A DNA stretch of 64,000 nt from positions 1 to 64,000 of the forward strand of contig CALBEE010000001.1 of the NCBI GenBank assembly GCA_937927575.1, written 5' to 3'. Shown piece by piece: positions 43,675 through 52,784 of the stretch. This DNA comes from an uncultured Saprospiraceae bacterium. Lineage in GTDB: Bacteria > Bacteroidota > Bacteroidia > Chitinophagales > Saprospiraceae. The position numbers were made by a program, and so were the translations under genes. Below the pieces are notes generated by a model. It ran no database searches, was not told where the DNA came from, and was given only the letters and a program-made list of their open reading frames with translations. Position 1 is the stretch's first letter. Each line of letters begins with the position of its first letter.

Positions 43675-44157
43675 ATGATTATCGTAACTCTACTTTACCT
43701 CCTACTTAATTTTTCATCGACAACAGAGGTAGAATCATTGACCTGTAATCAACTTATCGAGGTAGTGGCTGATCATGACACAGCTACTAAGACATTCATC
43801 AATAAATATAAAATTCCTGTAGTAGATAAGAATGGAAAGATGATGTTTCATGTAGATATGCAACGTAGAGGTAATACGCATAAGATGATATTGAATCCAG
43901 TGAGAAACTGTAGATTCGAAGCTCATGCAGAAATTACACTTACTTATAGTAATCTGTCTCAAAGGGTTTTGACATCAACGCATAGTACTTCATCTTCTAA
44001 TTTGGAAGTGATATTAGATGAAGAAACTCAATTAGAATTAAGAAATCACAAAGTATTTACTATTGCATTTCAAGGCAGGAAGTATAATTACGAAGTAGTG
44101 CTAAAACCTAATCAAGGTAGAGTGGTTCAAGATGTTCTTACTTGCATCCAATATTAA
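43675..44157 (+). CDS. Exported small protein, unknown function
   Basis: A 160-residue protein with a hydrophobic N-terminus (MIIVTLLYLLLNFSS) that could be a signal peptide. The mature part has Cys residues at the start, middle and end (SLTCNQLIEV, PVRNCRFEAH, DVLTCIQY) and beta-strand-like segments. No known family was recognised. Its last four bases overlap the end of the convergent fructose-1,6-bisphosphatase gene. Confidence 0.6.
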   Translation: MIIVTLLYLLLNFSSTTEVESLTCNQLIEVVADHDTATKTFINKYKIPVVDKNGKMMFHVDMQRRGNTHKMILNPVRNCRFEAHAEITLTYSNLSQRVLTSTHSTSSSNLEVILDEETQLELRNHKVFTIAFQGRKYNYEVVLKPNQGRVVQDVLTCIQY

Positions 44158-45161
44158 GCATTTACTGCACTATATCTCTCAACGAATTTTTGCATTTCAT
44201 CTACCATGTCTGGAGAACCAATAGCTATAGTCGCTTTTTGATGAATTTTTGTGACTGGAATTGCTAGGATTCTCTCTAATCCGCAAGTGATAGCTTTTCC
44301 TCCGGCTTGCTCAACTATCATAGCCATCGGATTACATTCGTAGAGTAATCTTAATTTACCATGCGGATACTTACGAGTATTAGGATATAGGAAAATACCA
44401 CCTTGGAAAAGTATTCTATGAATATCTGAAACCATACTACCGATATATCTTAGACGAAGGTTTAAATCAGAACAGTGATCTATATACCTACGCATTTCTA
44501 AATCAAATTTGAGGTAGTAACCTTGATTTACAGAGTAATAATTACCAGCGGCAGGAATTTTCATATCAGAGTGTGACAGACAAAATTCACCTATCGAAGG
44601 ATCTAAGGTAAAGCCGTTTACACCATCTCCTGTGGTATATACCAAAATGGTAGAAGTGCCATATAATACATAGCCAGAAGCGACTAAATCTAATCCGGTC
44701 TGCGTGCAGTCTTCTATTTCGATATCACCTCCATCATCAGATTTACGTTTATAGATTCCGAATATGGTCCCTACTGAAACATTGACATCGATATTTGATG
44801 ATCCATCTAGCGGATCCATTACCAAAACGTACTGCGCTTTCTTTCCATTGACTCTTGGTAGCTTAATAATTCCTTCGTTTTCTTCAGACACGATTGCAGC
44901 ACATTCACCACTCATGCTTAGGCATTCAATTATTTTTTCATTAGCGAAAATATCCAGCTTTTGGACAGAATCACCTGTAGAGTTTTCAGAACCTTCTACA
45001 CCTAAAATATTTACAAGTCCAGCTTTATTAACCTCGCGATTAATTATTTTTGAAGCGATACCAATATCTCTCAATATTCTTGAAAGTGAACCAGTAGCAT
45101 CATCATGTCCCTTTTGGCTTTTGATGATAAATTCGTCTAGAGTAACTATTTTCTTATTCAT
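44154..45161 (-). CDS. fbp: Fructose-1,6-bisphosphatase, class I
   Basis: A 335-residue gluconeogenic enzyme that removes the C1 phosphate of fructose-1,6-bisphosphate. The metal site is MDPLDGSSNIDVNVSVGTIF; other family elements are GECAAIVSEENEG, LRYIGSMVSDIHRILFQGG and FLYPNTRKYPHGKLRLLYEC followed by NPMAMIVEQAGG. I use the ATG at 45161 (MNKKIVTLDEFI), which gives the standard length; a 32-residue upstream extension has no family match. It stands alone. With the long GAPDH at 6937-8373 it supports gluconeogenesis. Confidence 0.94.
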   Translation of the reverse strand: MNKKIVTLDEFIIKSQKGHDDATGSLSRILRDIGIASKIINREVNKAGLVNILGVEGSENSTGDSVQKLDIFANEKIIECLSMSGECAAIVSEENEGIIKLPRVNGKKAQYVLVMDPLDGSSNIDVNVSVGTIFGIYKRKSDDGGDIEIEDCTQTGLDLVASGYVLYGTSTILVYTTGDGVNGFTLDPSIGEFCLSHSDMKIPAAGNYYSVNQGYYLKFDLEMRRYIDHCSDLNLRLRYIGSMVSDIHRILFQGGIFLYPNTRKYPHGKLRLLYECNPMAMIVEQAGGKAITCGLERILAIPVTKIHQKATIAIGSPDMVDEMQKFVERYSAVNA

Positions 45162-45618
45162 ATAATCAGTAGAATAATTGTAAAATGGAGTTGGTAATCT
45201 AGGGCAAATATAGGAGTGAGACCCCAATATTAGCTGATTTTTAGAGACTATTGACAATATAATTCTCTAGCTCAATAGCTACGTACATAGTGTAAATACA
45301 ACACCATTATTGATTTTATGCCTTCTTAAGTCTAATCAGAACTTTTGACTTCTAAATATTTCAAATTGAAAGTAAGTTTATTGAAAATCTCTCCTTTGAG
45401 GGCTCAGAATGCGCGATGTTGAAATTCTAACACATTAAAAATATTCGTAATGTGTTTTATGCCTTTTTCAGCGGATTTATGATGATGATTCGTTTTTTAT
45501 GGTTTTTAGTCACATTTAATCACGTTCTATGGGCGATTGTTGGTGTTTTATGTCAGTAGATCGCAGATTATTGTTATTTTAATCGTTCTATTTATTCATT
45601 TAAACCAACTAACTGCTT
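45162..45618. other. Long AT-rich intergenic region without a supported gene
   Basis: This 457-base stretch between the divergent fbp and OmpA genes is AT-rich. It holds one hairpin (AACACATT 45429-45436 with AATGTGTT 45449-45456) followed by a TTATG run, and several TTTTTAT-type tracts. No tRNA, open frame with coding character or clear TAnnTTTG box was found. It presumably carries the promoters of both flanking genes. Confidence 0.4.
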
Positions 45619-46449
45619 ATGAGAGCCTTACTAATTGCAATAATTATTGCAGTACAGTGCTTTTTAGGATGGCGTTATTGGACTGATTCGAAAGCCTGCT
45701 GTGGAGATTCTACAGAGACAAGTGCAGTATCGGAAGTTACTAAGAAAGTCGCTCCAGCGGCTGCAGTGGTACCTGCCGTAAAGAAGGTCACAGGACCTTT
45801 ACTGTTTAACTGGTCAAATGGCGAGACGATTACAGACGATACATGGCCTGCTAGAAAGAAGTCTATTCTCGATGGACTTAAAGACGGACAAAAATTGGAG
45901 ATTACAGGTCTCTATAGATCCGATGAAAAAAATACATCAGAGTTTGAAAATCTGGGTATTGCCAGAGCTAATGAAACCAGAAAGCTATTTTCTGAATTGA
46001 AAGATGATCGAGTGATATTGCTAGGTAAACTTGTTAATGACGAGGTAGATCAGTCTGGTCCTTTTGCCAGTGCAAGATTTGCTAATCGTACGGTCAACAA
46101 GTCTATTACCGAAACCGCAAATTCTACACAAATTTATTTCCCTTACAACAGTACTAATAAACTGAATGATAGCACTGTCGAGAAATATCTTGATGAGGTA
46201 GCCAATCGTGTCAAAGCCTCAGGTGAAAAAATCACTCTCACGGGTCATACAGATGATCGCGGAGACGATAATTCTAATAAGAGACTTGGACAAATGAGAG
46301 CAGATATAGTGAAGAGATATTTGGTAAGTAAAGGAGTACCGGCTAATAAAATAGTAGCGACATCAGATGGAGAGAAATCACCTATCGCTACGAATGCTAC
46401 AAAAGCTGGAAGAGCTAAGAATAGACGTACTGAGCTCAAAATCAATTAA
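45619..46449 (+). CDS. OmpA-family protein with tandem OmpA-like domains, the first degenerate
   Basis: A 276-residue protein with an N-terminal hydrophobic segment (LLIAIIIAVQCFLGWRYW) that is probably a membrane anchor, a Ala/Val/Lys linker, then two OmpA-like regions. The second (about residues 170-276) is canonical: ITLTGHTDDRGDDNSNKRLG with the peptidoglycan-contact Asp and the final Arg of RRTELKIN. The first (about 58-130; LLFNWSNGETITDD, LKITGLY-like, ARANETRKLF) has the same fold order but lacks TGHTD. It forms a two-gene operon with the helix-hairpin-helix protein 21 bases downstream. It likely tethers an envelope complex to peptidoglycan. Confidence 0.8.
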   Translation: MRALLIAIIIAVQCFLGWRYWTDSKACCGDSTETSAVSEVTKKVAPAAAVVPAVKKVTGPLLFNWSNGETITDDTWPARKKSILDGLKDGQKLEITGLYRSDEKNTSEFENLGIARANETRKLFSELKDDRVILLGKLVNDEVDQSGPFASARFANRTVNKSITETANSTQIYFPYNSTNKLNDSTVEKYLDEVANRVKASGEKITLTGHTDDRGDDNSNKRLGQMRADIVKRYLVSKGVPANKIVATSDGEKSPIATNATKAGRAKNRRTELKIN

Positions 46450-46470
46450 TCAATTAAAAGAAAAATTACT

Positions 46471-47562
46471 ATGTTATTATTTATAGATTTTTGTGAATTA
46501 TGGTGGTTGGCTTGGCTACTACCTTTTCTCCTTGGTTTATTACTAGGGTGGTTATTATGGTCTAGGTTTAAAAGTATGCTAGCAGCGAGTGAAGCCAAAG
46601 TGTCTTCATTAACTAGTGCTAATGGTAAACTTGAGGCGGACCTAACTTCTACGAGAAATATGAAGGCAGATCTCGAAGGAGATGTGGCTTTGATGAAAGG
46701 AAGAGTAAGAGAGATGGAAGCTGAAGTAGCAGATTATAAAAACAGATTAAGTGCCGGTGGAAATGGCGGTGCTGTAGATACAAGCGAGCTGGATAGTCTC
46801 CGCGCTAAATTAGCAGAGTGTGAAGCTAATGGTAAGCTATTGATGGCTGAAAAAGCTTCTTGGCAAGCTAAAGATAGTGGCTCGGCCAATGATGCTGTGT
46901 CTGCATTGAGCGCTTCTGGTGCTGCGTCAATGTCAGGTGGAAGTACCTCTGGAGGAGGTTCGAAGCCCAATCCATATGCAAAATTGAAATCAGACAATCT
47001 TCAGATAGTAGAAGGAATAGGTCCTAAGATGGAATCTGTTCTTCATGAAAATGGAGTAAAGACTTGGTCTGATTTATCAGGAAAAAGCGAAGCTGAATTA
47101 AGAGCTATATTGGACAAGTATGGCGATAAATACAGAATTATCGATCCTGCTTCTTGGTCGGCTCAAGCTTCGAAAGCAGCAGCAGCGGATTGGACCGGAC
47201 TCATCGCCTTACAGAAGTCCTTAGATGGCGGCAAAGGAGATACTGGAAATAATCAAACAGACTCTAAGCTCGAAAAGCTGATGGTCAAGATGGGACTACT
47301 AAGAAGATATAAGCAAGACGATCTGAAAGCGGTGGAAGGAGTAGGACCTAAAATCGCCGAATTATTAAATAATGGAGGGATCACTACTTGGAGACAATTA
47401 GCTAATACAGATGTAGCTACTATACAAGGCATTTTAGATGCTGCCGGTAGTAGATATAAATTAGCGGATCCTGGTACTTGGCCAAAGCAAGCTGAATTAG
47501 CTGCTGACGGTAAGTGGGATGAACTCACAGAATACCAAGATTTCCTTCAAGGGGGAAAGTAA
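46471..47562 (+). CDS. Membrane-anchored protein with two helix-hairpin-helix domains
   Basis: A 363-residue protein. Residues 1-32 are a strong membrane helix (WWLAWLLPFLLGLLLGWLLW). Then comes a coiled coil (about 35-125, heptad Leu/Ala and repeated Glu/Lys), a Gly/Ser linker, and two homologous HhH modules: LQIVEGIGPKMESVLHENGV and LKAVEGVGPKIAELLNNGGI, each with a matching C-terminal helix (SWSAQASKAAAADWTGL; TWPKQAELAADGKWDEL). HhH modules of this GIGPK form are found in envelope proteins as well as DNA-binding proteins. The operon with an OmpA-like protein favours an envelope scaffold over a DNA role. Confidence 0.75.
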   Translation: MLLFIDFCELWWLAWLLPFLLGLLLGWLLWSRFKSMLAASEAKVSSLTSANGKLEADLTSTRNMKADLEGDVALMKGRVREMEAEVADYKNRLSAGGNGGAVDTSELDSLRAKLAECEANGKLLMAEKASWQAKDSGSANDAVSALSASGAASMSGGSTSGGGSKPNPYAKLKSDNLQIVEGIGPKMESVLHENGVKTWSDLSGKSEAELRAILDKYGDKYRIIDPASWSAQASKAAAADWTGLIALQKSLDGGKGDTGNNQTDSKLEKLMVKMGLLRRYKQDDLKAVEGVGPKIAELLNNGGITTWRQLANTDVATIQGILDAAGSRYKLADPGTWPKQAELAADGKWDELTEYQDFLQGGK

Positions 47563-47603
47563 ATAAGTTGAATCGATATACTTAGATTCATTTTTAAAAA
47601 ACT

Positions 47604-47633
47604 AGAGGCCTCAACATTATTGTTGAGGCCTCT
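47604..47633. terminator. Bidirectional hairpin between the HhH gene and a minus-strand barrel gene
   Basis: AGAGGCCTCAACA (47604-47616) pairs perfectly with TGTTGAGGCCTCT (47621-47633), a 13-bp stem with a TTAT loop. On the minus strand it runs into TAGTTTTTT, so it ends the gene at 47680-48540 well; on the plus strand the trailing tract is weak. Confidence 0.8.
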
Positions 47634-47679
47634 TCTGTATTAAATTTCTGTAAGTATTATTGAAATTATCACAGGGTAA

Positions 47680-48540
47680 TTATTTTCTTCTTTTCACTTT
47701 GTCTTTTTGATTTCCATATTGGCCAAATACTAATCCGATTTTTAATCCTAAGGAAACTGCTATATTTTTAGCGCCAAAAAAGTCACCTGCTGATATCGTG
47801 TTGTATTCATATACTTCGTCGAAAATTCCATTCACAGATCTTTTTTGTGAACCACCAAAGAAATGAAAGCCAGCGTAATAATCTATTAATAATTGATTTT
47901 GGACTACTCTTTGTTTTCCAAAATTAAAACCTAGATTGAAAATGTTAGACTCATTTTGTCTATAGTCATTTTCATTTTTAATGGAATTAAAACCTAAAAC
48001 TGGCATGATGTAACTTCCTGCTAATAGATGATCAGGTCTATATTGCCATTTCTTTTTCTTTAATCCGCCAAACTTAAGACGATAGCCTAATTCAAATCCA
48101 AATCCAGAAACATCTTCAGAATTATTAGAGCCTGGGCCAAATCCAATTCCAAAAATTTTCGCAGAAATTTGATATCCACTTGAGGGATTAATGGCTTTGT
48201 CAAAAGAAACAATTGCCGAATTCCACCAAAGCCCAGACATACTTAATTTGATGCCCATATTAGCATCTTCTGTAAAATATTCATCGGTCATTAATGGCTC
48301 CTCTTCTTTGTATTTTTTACCATAAGAGAAATTTATATCTGTTACCATCATTCTATCCAATGTAAATAATACTTGATTGGGATCATCAAAATGATAGTAT
48401 TTGATTTGAGTATCATTAATTTCCTTGACGACGACTTTGAGGACCTCGCCATTCTTCTTTTTGATAGTATCTTGAGCGTAGAAATTTGAGGCACTTATGA
48501 TAAAGCTAATTAGCAGAAGCAGTTTAATTATGTTTTTCAT
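47680..48540 (-). CDS. Outer-membrane protein with N-terminal cell-surface module, unknown
   Basis: A 286-residue protein with a signal peptide ending NFYAQD. The first 60 residues (DTIKKKNGEVLKVVVKEIND and IKYYHFDDPNQVLFTLDR) form a small beta module common at the mature start of Bacteroidota outer-membrane proteins. The remainder is barrel-like (GFGFELGYRLKFGGLKKKKW, YAGFHFFGGSQKRSVN) and ends in a basic tail (GNQKDKVKRRK). Its function is unknown. Confidence 0.7.
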   Translation of the reverse strand: MKNIIKLLLLISFIISASNFYAQDTIKKKNGEVLKVVVKEINDTQIKYYHFDDPNQVLFTLDRMMVTDINFSYGKKYKEEEPLMTDEYFTEDANMGIKLSMSGLWWNSAIVSFDKAINPSSGYQISAKIFGIGFGPGSNNSEDVSGFGFELGYRLKFGGLKKKKWQYRPDHLLAGSYIMPVLGFNSIKNENDYRQNESNIFNLGFNFGKQRVVQNQLLIDYYAGFHFFGGSQKRSVNGIFDEVYEYNTISAGDFFGAKNIAVSLGLKIGLVFGQYGNQKDKVKRRK

Positions 48541-48822
48541 TCGATTTGATTTTAAATAATACAGCAGGTATTAACAGTTGTATTAATTGATAGCAAAGTT
48601 TTACTTAAGAATAATGCATTCCGATCAGAATAATTTCTGGCTTAGAATAAATTAGCCTTGAGAAAACTAATTACTGACGAATTGGATTTACCCAGTGGTA
48701 ACATCTGAGCCAAGGCGGTGAGTAGTATCTTTAGTTTCATCTTAATTATTTTTGTTGATGATACAAACATAGCTACTGGACCAGGTCCAATTCAGGAATA
48801 TATTTATATGCTGTCTCCTATT

Positions 48823-49284
48823 TTAGGAATTGGACGTATTGGTATGTGGAGTCCACGTATAATGGAGGTATTCGTCATCTTTTTTCCAGCCAAGTCGTTC
48901 GTATAGATGTTGTGCAGGATTGTCAATGGCAGTTTCTAAGATGAGAGATTTACCATTATGGTCGAGGGTATATTGCTTACCAGCTTTAAGTAGAAGTTCG
49001 CCAATACCTTTTCCTCTAAATTTCGGATCTACGTACAAATCGTTAAGTATAAATAGAGATTGCATACTCACAGAGGAGAACATAGGATAGATCTGGGTAA
49101 AGCCTACAGCTTTATCATCTTGGTAGGCTATAAAGATGGTAGATTGATTGTTGGACAGGCGATCTGTAAGAAATTTCTTAGCTGAGCTGATATCGGATAC
49201 CGATTTATAAAACACTCTATAAGCATCAAATAATGGTGCTACATCATTTACTTCTTTTGCGGTGGCGTTGACAATTTTTATCAT
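48823..49284 (-). CDS. GNAT-family N-acetyltransferase
   Basis: A 153-residue acetyltransferase-fold protein, taking the ATG at 49284 (MIKIVNATAKEVNDVAPLFD). GNAT elements are visible: FIAYQDDKAVGFTQIYPMFS, the acetyl-CoA loop LYVDPKFRGKGIGELLLKAG (R/Q-x-x-G-x-G/A form RGKGIG) and the C-terminal ERLGWKKDDEYLHYTW. It begins five bases after the stop of the kinase-GH13 gene, so it is in the same transcript as the sugar genes. Its acceptor is unknown; the carbohydrate context does not identify it. Confidence 0.85.
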   Translation of the reverse strand: MIKIVNATAKEVNDVAPLFDAYRVFYKSVSDISSAKKFLTDRLSNNQSTIFIAYQDDKAVGFTQIYPMFSSVSMQSLFILNDLYVDPKFRGKGIGELLLKAGKQYTLDHNGKSLILETAIDNPAQHLYERLGWKKDDEYLHYTWTPHTNTSNS

Positions 49285-49289
49285 TGGTC

Positions 49290-51584
49290 CTACAAATTCG
49301 CTGATAATTGATAGATGCTTCCTTCCCAAGGTTGGATTAGGTCTTTGTCATTGTTTGATACATTACTTATCAATAGTTCATAATCATCCAGATTGATATG
49401 ATTAGGCAGTGAAGTAGATTCACTGCTAAAATTTAGAACTGAGATTAAGGTATCTGATTTCCTATTTCTCAAAATGCAATAGAGCGACTCATGATTAGGC
49501 GTTAAGGATTTATAATCTCCATTTACTAGAGTTTTGTTCGATTTTTTGAGTGCGATGACTTTCCGATAATAATGTAAAATACTATCTGGATCTGATTCTG
49601 CGGCTTCAATATTTATATCGATGTAATTAGGATTGACTCTGATCCAAGGATCTACTTTGCTGAATCCACCGTGAGCCTTATCATTCCACTGCATCGGTGT
49701 GCGTACATTATCTCGCCCTTGTATATGCATATTTTTTAAGGCATCATCCAGTGTAAGGTTTTTATCATCGACCAAAGCAAAATAATTTACTGCTTCTACA
49801 TCTTTATAATCTTGAGGATTGTCAAAGGCCACATTGGTCATTCCAATTTCACTACCTTGATAGATGCAAGGAGTGCCACGCATACTCATCAGCATCGTTA
49901 TTAGCATTTTAGCGGATCTGACTCGATATACACCATCATCTCCGAATCGACTTACCATACGAGGAAAATCGTGATTGTCAAGAAATACATTATTCCATCC
50001 ACCATTGGCAACAGCTGCATCCCAATCGTCTAATATGCTTTTCATTTTGACAACGGACATAGGTTGGATATCGAATTTGCCACCTTCGCCATGATCTCCA
50101 AACATCAAATCAAGTTGGAAAATCATATTGAGTTCTTTACGATCTTTTCCAATGTAATCTAATGCCAACTTTTTAGTAATTCCTGGCCCTTCACCAACCG
50201 TTACTATATCGTACTTACTCAATACTTCTTTATTCATCTCTTGTAGATACTCGTGGATCTTTGGTCCATTAGCATAATAATGTTCAGCGAGATAAGTAAT
50301 GTTTTCCGATGGTGAAGCTGGTAAACCAGGACGCTTACTTAATAATGAAATCACGTCCATTCTAAATCCATCGACACCTTTATCTAACCAGTATCGCATA
50401 TTAGCATACACTTCTTCTCTTACTTTGGGATTTTCCCAATTGAAGTCTGGTTGATAGGGTGTAAATAATGCTAGGTACCATGCATCCGTATGTGCATCAT
50501 AATTCCAAGCAGAACCACCAAACCACGCTTGATAATTATTAGGTGGATTGCCATCTATATTGTCTCTCCATATATAGTAATCTCTATAAGGATTGTCTTT
50601 TGATTTTCTACTTTCTTGAAAAAAATGGTGTTGATCTGAACTATGATTGACTACAAGATCCATGATTAACTTCATATCTCTATGATGTACTTCATCCAAA
50701 AGTTGATCAAAATCTTGTAATGTGCCGTATCTCGGATCGATGCCATAATAATCACTTATATCGTATCCATAATCTTTGTCTGGAGTAGGGTACACAGGAC
50801 TCAACCAAATGATATCTGTACCTAAAGATTTTACATGATCTAGTCGACTAATAATGCCAGGAATATCACCAAATCCATCATCGTTAGAATCTTGAAAACT
50901 ACGTGGATAGATTTGATACATGATACTTTTTTTCCACCACTCATTATTGATCTTATTTAGTGACACTGAATATTCTTTATCTACAATAATATCCGCATCT
51001 AGTCGATCTGGTGAGATCAAAGTATGTTCATGACTAAGTACTTTTTCAATAAATTCGGTGCCTTGATCTCTCCCTCTTTGCATTCTAGCTTCATAGCTAT
51101 CAATATAGTTACGAGTCATAAATATTTTATAGTCGATATCCGCAAGTGTGGACACATAAGTCCCTTCCACGATCAGTATGGATGGATCTACTATATTCAA
51201 TATTTCTGATCTAATTTCATTTTCCCTGAAATGAATCAATGGTTTTGAAATTACTTTTTCTTCATTTTTGTAAAGTAGAATATGTTTGTGCAGAAGTTCC
51301 AGATTGACTTCTTGTTTGCCTACATTATCGAAATTTTCCAATCTTCTATTATGCGTGTCTGTGGGAGCACGATGGAAGTAGTCATCCATATGCAGTACAT
51401 AAACTTTTAGATTTAGTTTTTCTATTTCTTCTTTCAAAGCGATTGACAATGTTGATTTGCCACAACCTGATTCTCCAGCTATGCTTATTACTGATCTGTT
51501 AGACAGGTTTTCTTTTATAAGTTGCAGAATTTTTTTTGCGGGTACTCTGTGTCTTTCTGCTAAGATGATGTTATCCCCAATCAT
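49290..51584 (-). CDS. Fusion of a uridine-kinase-like P-loop domain and a GH13 alpha-glucosidase
   Basis: A 764-residue cytoplasmic protein (ATG at 51584; GTG two codons upstream also possible). Residues 1-203 are a P-loop kinase related to uridine kinase/PRK: Walker A GESGCGKST (37-45), then YVLHMDDYFHRAPTDTH, LENFDN and a lid region with ILIVEGTYVS. Residues about 215-764 are GH13: MYQIYPRSFQDSNDDGFGDI, DLVVNHSSDQH, GFRMDVIS (nucleophile D410), VTVGEGPG (acid E465) and FLDNHDFPR (D539). The GH13 part fits oligo-1,6-glucosidase, sucrose or trehalose-6-phosphate hydrolase-type subfamilies. No signal peptide is present. I am not aware of this fusion as a described enzyme. Confidence 0.85.
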   Translation of the reverse strand: MIGDNIILAERHRVPAKKILQLIKENLSNRSVISIAGESGCGKSTLSIALKEEIEKLNLKVYVLHMDDYFHRAPTDTHNRRLENFDNVGKQEVNLELLHKHILLYKNEEKVISKPLIHFRENEIRSEILNIVDPSILIVEGTYVSTLADIDYKIFMTRNYIDSYEARMQRGRDQGTEFIEKVLSHEHTLISPDRLDADIIVDKEYSVSLNKINNEWWKKSIMYQIYPRSFQDSNDDGFGDIPGIISRLDHVKSLGTDIIWLSPVYPTPDKDYGYDISDYYGIDPRYGTLQDFDQLLDEVHHRDMKLIMDLVVNHSSDQHHFFQESRKSKDNPYRDYYIWRDNIDGNPPNNYQAWFGGSAWNYDAHTDAWYLALFTPYQPDFNWENPKVREEVYANMRYWLDKGVDGFRMDVISLLSKRPGLPASPSENITYLAEHYYANGPKIHEYLQEMNKEVLSKYDIVTVGEGPGITKKLALDYIGKDRKELNMIFQLDLMFGDHGEGGKFDIQPMSVVKMKSILDDWDAAVANGGWNNVFLDNHDFPRMVSRFGDDGVYRVRSAKMLITMLMSMRGTPCIYQGSEIGMTNVAFDNPQDYKDVEAVNYFALVDDKNLTLDDALKNMHIQGRDNVRTPMQWNDKAHGGFSKVDPWIRVNPNYIDINIEAAESDPDSILHYYRKVIALKKSNKTLVNGDYKSLTPNHESLYCILRNRKSDTLISVLNFSSESTSLPNHINLDDYELLISNVSNNDKDLIQPWEGSIYQLSANL

Positions 51585-51620
51585 ATGCACTTCTTTTCTT
51601 TAGTCGTTCACTAAGGTTAA

Positions 51621-52772
51621 TTAGAGTATTCTTTGTAGTTCTTCTTTGGTGGCATTCATTAAGATAGCTCCACTAGCGCTGAAGCACATTTTAGATTTTC
51701 CTCCTGCTTTGAAAGTATCGCTTGAAATATATTCAGAGAAAATATAATTTTCAGCTTTAGCGAATGCATTATACTGAGACTGTATTCTAAATGCAAGATT
51801 TTCCTTTCCTACGATTTTTAAGCCTACGTTAAGCCAACCCATCATGATTGGCCAAATACCGCCATTATGGAAATGATGCGGATGATTTTTAAAGTCGTAG
51901 GAATAATTTTCTTGTATGCTACTCCATAAAGAATCTCCTTCCTTTATGGGCGGCCAAAATGCCGGAACATAATCTGCTTGTAACGTATTGAATAATGACT
52001 CAATGTGTTGACAAATAGATTCGATTTGGTTTTCATCCGCTAAGCCCAACATGAGCGCTAATCCATTGCCAGCGGCATCAAACATTCTGTAATACCTTGA
52101 AGGATCAAATCCAGCTTCGAAAAACTGACTTTTACTTTTGGCCAATGTTCTTTGATATAAATTGGAGTTGTATCTCTTTTCTTTTTTCGAATCTAACCAA
52201 AGATTACTTTTTATGGTGTAGCTAACGGCATCCGCTTTTTCTCCGGTCTCAAACAATTCGCTCCATAAACGTAGTCCCCATAATCTTAAACAATTGTCAT
52301 AGAGCGTATAGCCTTGAATAGGATACTCATCTGCCCAATTGCCGCTTGTAGGCGTATATACTAAATGACGACCATTAAATTCCCAAGCTTCGATTACCGA
52401 AAAAGCTTTAACTATGGATTGGATATGGTTTTGTAAGAATTCTTGATCTTGAGTAGTACGAACATAAATTTGAACGGCGATAATATACCATAATGTTGCG
52501 TCTACTCGTCCAGCTATCGAACCATAACTTACATCTTCACCTACGTTGGATGGGATGATGCCAATGGAATGCTGATGATCTCTCAGCGTATCAATGCTGT
52601 CAGCAAATGCGGAGATAACTTTAATATCACCATGGAGACAACCTGCAATGCCAGTCATCGTAGCATCACGAGACCAAACTCTCTTATAATTATCAGTGTC
52701 TATGCTTGTCGCCGTAAGCCCTTGCTCAGAGATAGCGTCATGGATAGTTGCTATTGCTTTGTCTATTATCAC
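51621..52772 (-). CDS. (alpha/alpha)6-barrel glycosidase, GH100 (neutral invertase)-like
   Basis: A 383-residue protein without a signal peptide, so cytoplasmic. Elements that fit GH100 and related (alpha/alpha)6 glycosidases are YKRVWSRDATMTGIAG near the N-terminus (the Asp-box region), SIAGRVDATLWYIIAV, PTSGNWADEYPIQGYTLYDN and HFHNGGIWPIMMGWL. GH100 enzymes split sucrose to glucose and fructose. It is shorter than plant or cyanobacterial invertases (about 450-480). An amylo-alpha-1,6-glucosidase-like role is the main alternative. It lies between a sugar symporter and the kinase-GH13 fusion in one transcript. Confidence 0.55.
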   Translation of the reverse strand: MIIDKAIATIHDAISEQGLTATSIDTDNYKRVWSRDATMTGIAGCLHGDIKVISAFADSIDTLRDHQHSIGIIPSNVGEDVSYGSIAGRVDATLWYIIAVQIYVRTTQDQEFLQNHIQSIVKAFSVIEAWEFNGRHLVYTPTSGNWADEYPIQGYTLYDNCLRLWGLRLWSELFETGEKADAVSYTIKSNLWLDSKKEKRYNSNLYQRTLAKSKSQFFEAGFDPSRYYRMFDAAGNGLALMLGLADENQIESICQHIESLFNTLQADYVPAFWPPIKEGDSLWSSIQENYSYDFKNHPHHFHNGGIWPIMMGWLNVGLKIVGKENLAFRIQSQYNAFAKAENYIFSEYISSDTFKAGGKSKMCFSASGAILMNATKEELQRIL

Positions 52773-52784
52773 TTGTTGTTTTTA

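Noticed and set aside
48718-48906. Plus-strand frame at the end of the GNAT gene
   Set aside because: It overlaps the acetyltransferase gene antisense and lacks a ribosome binding site or family similarity.
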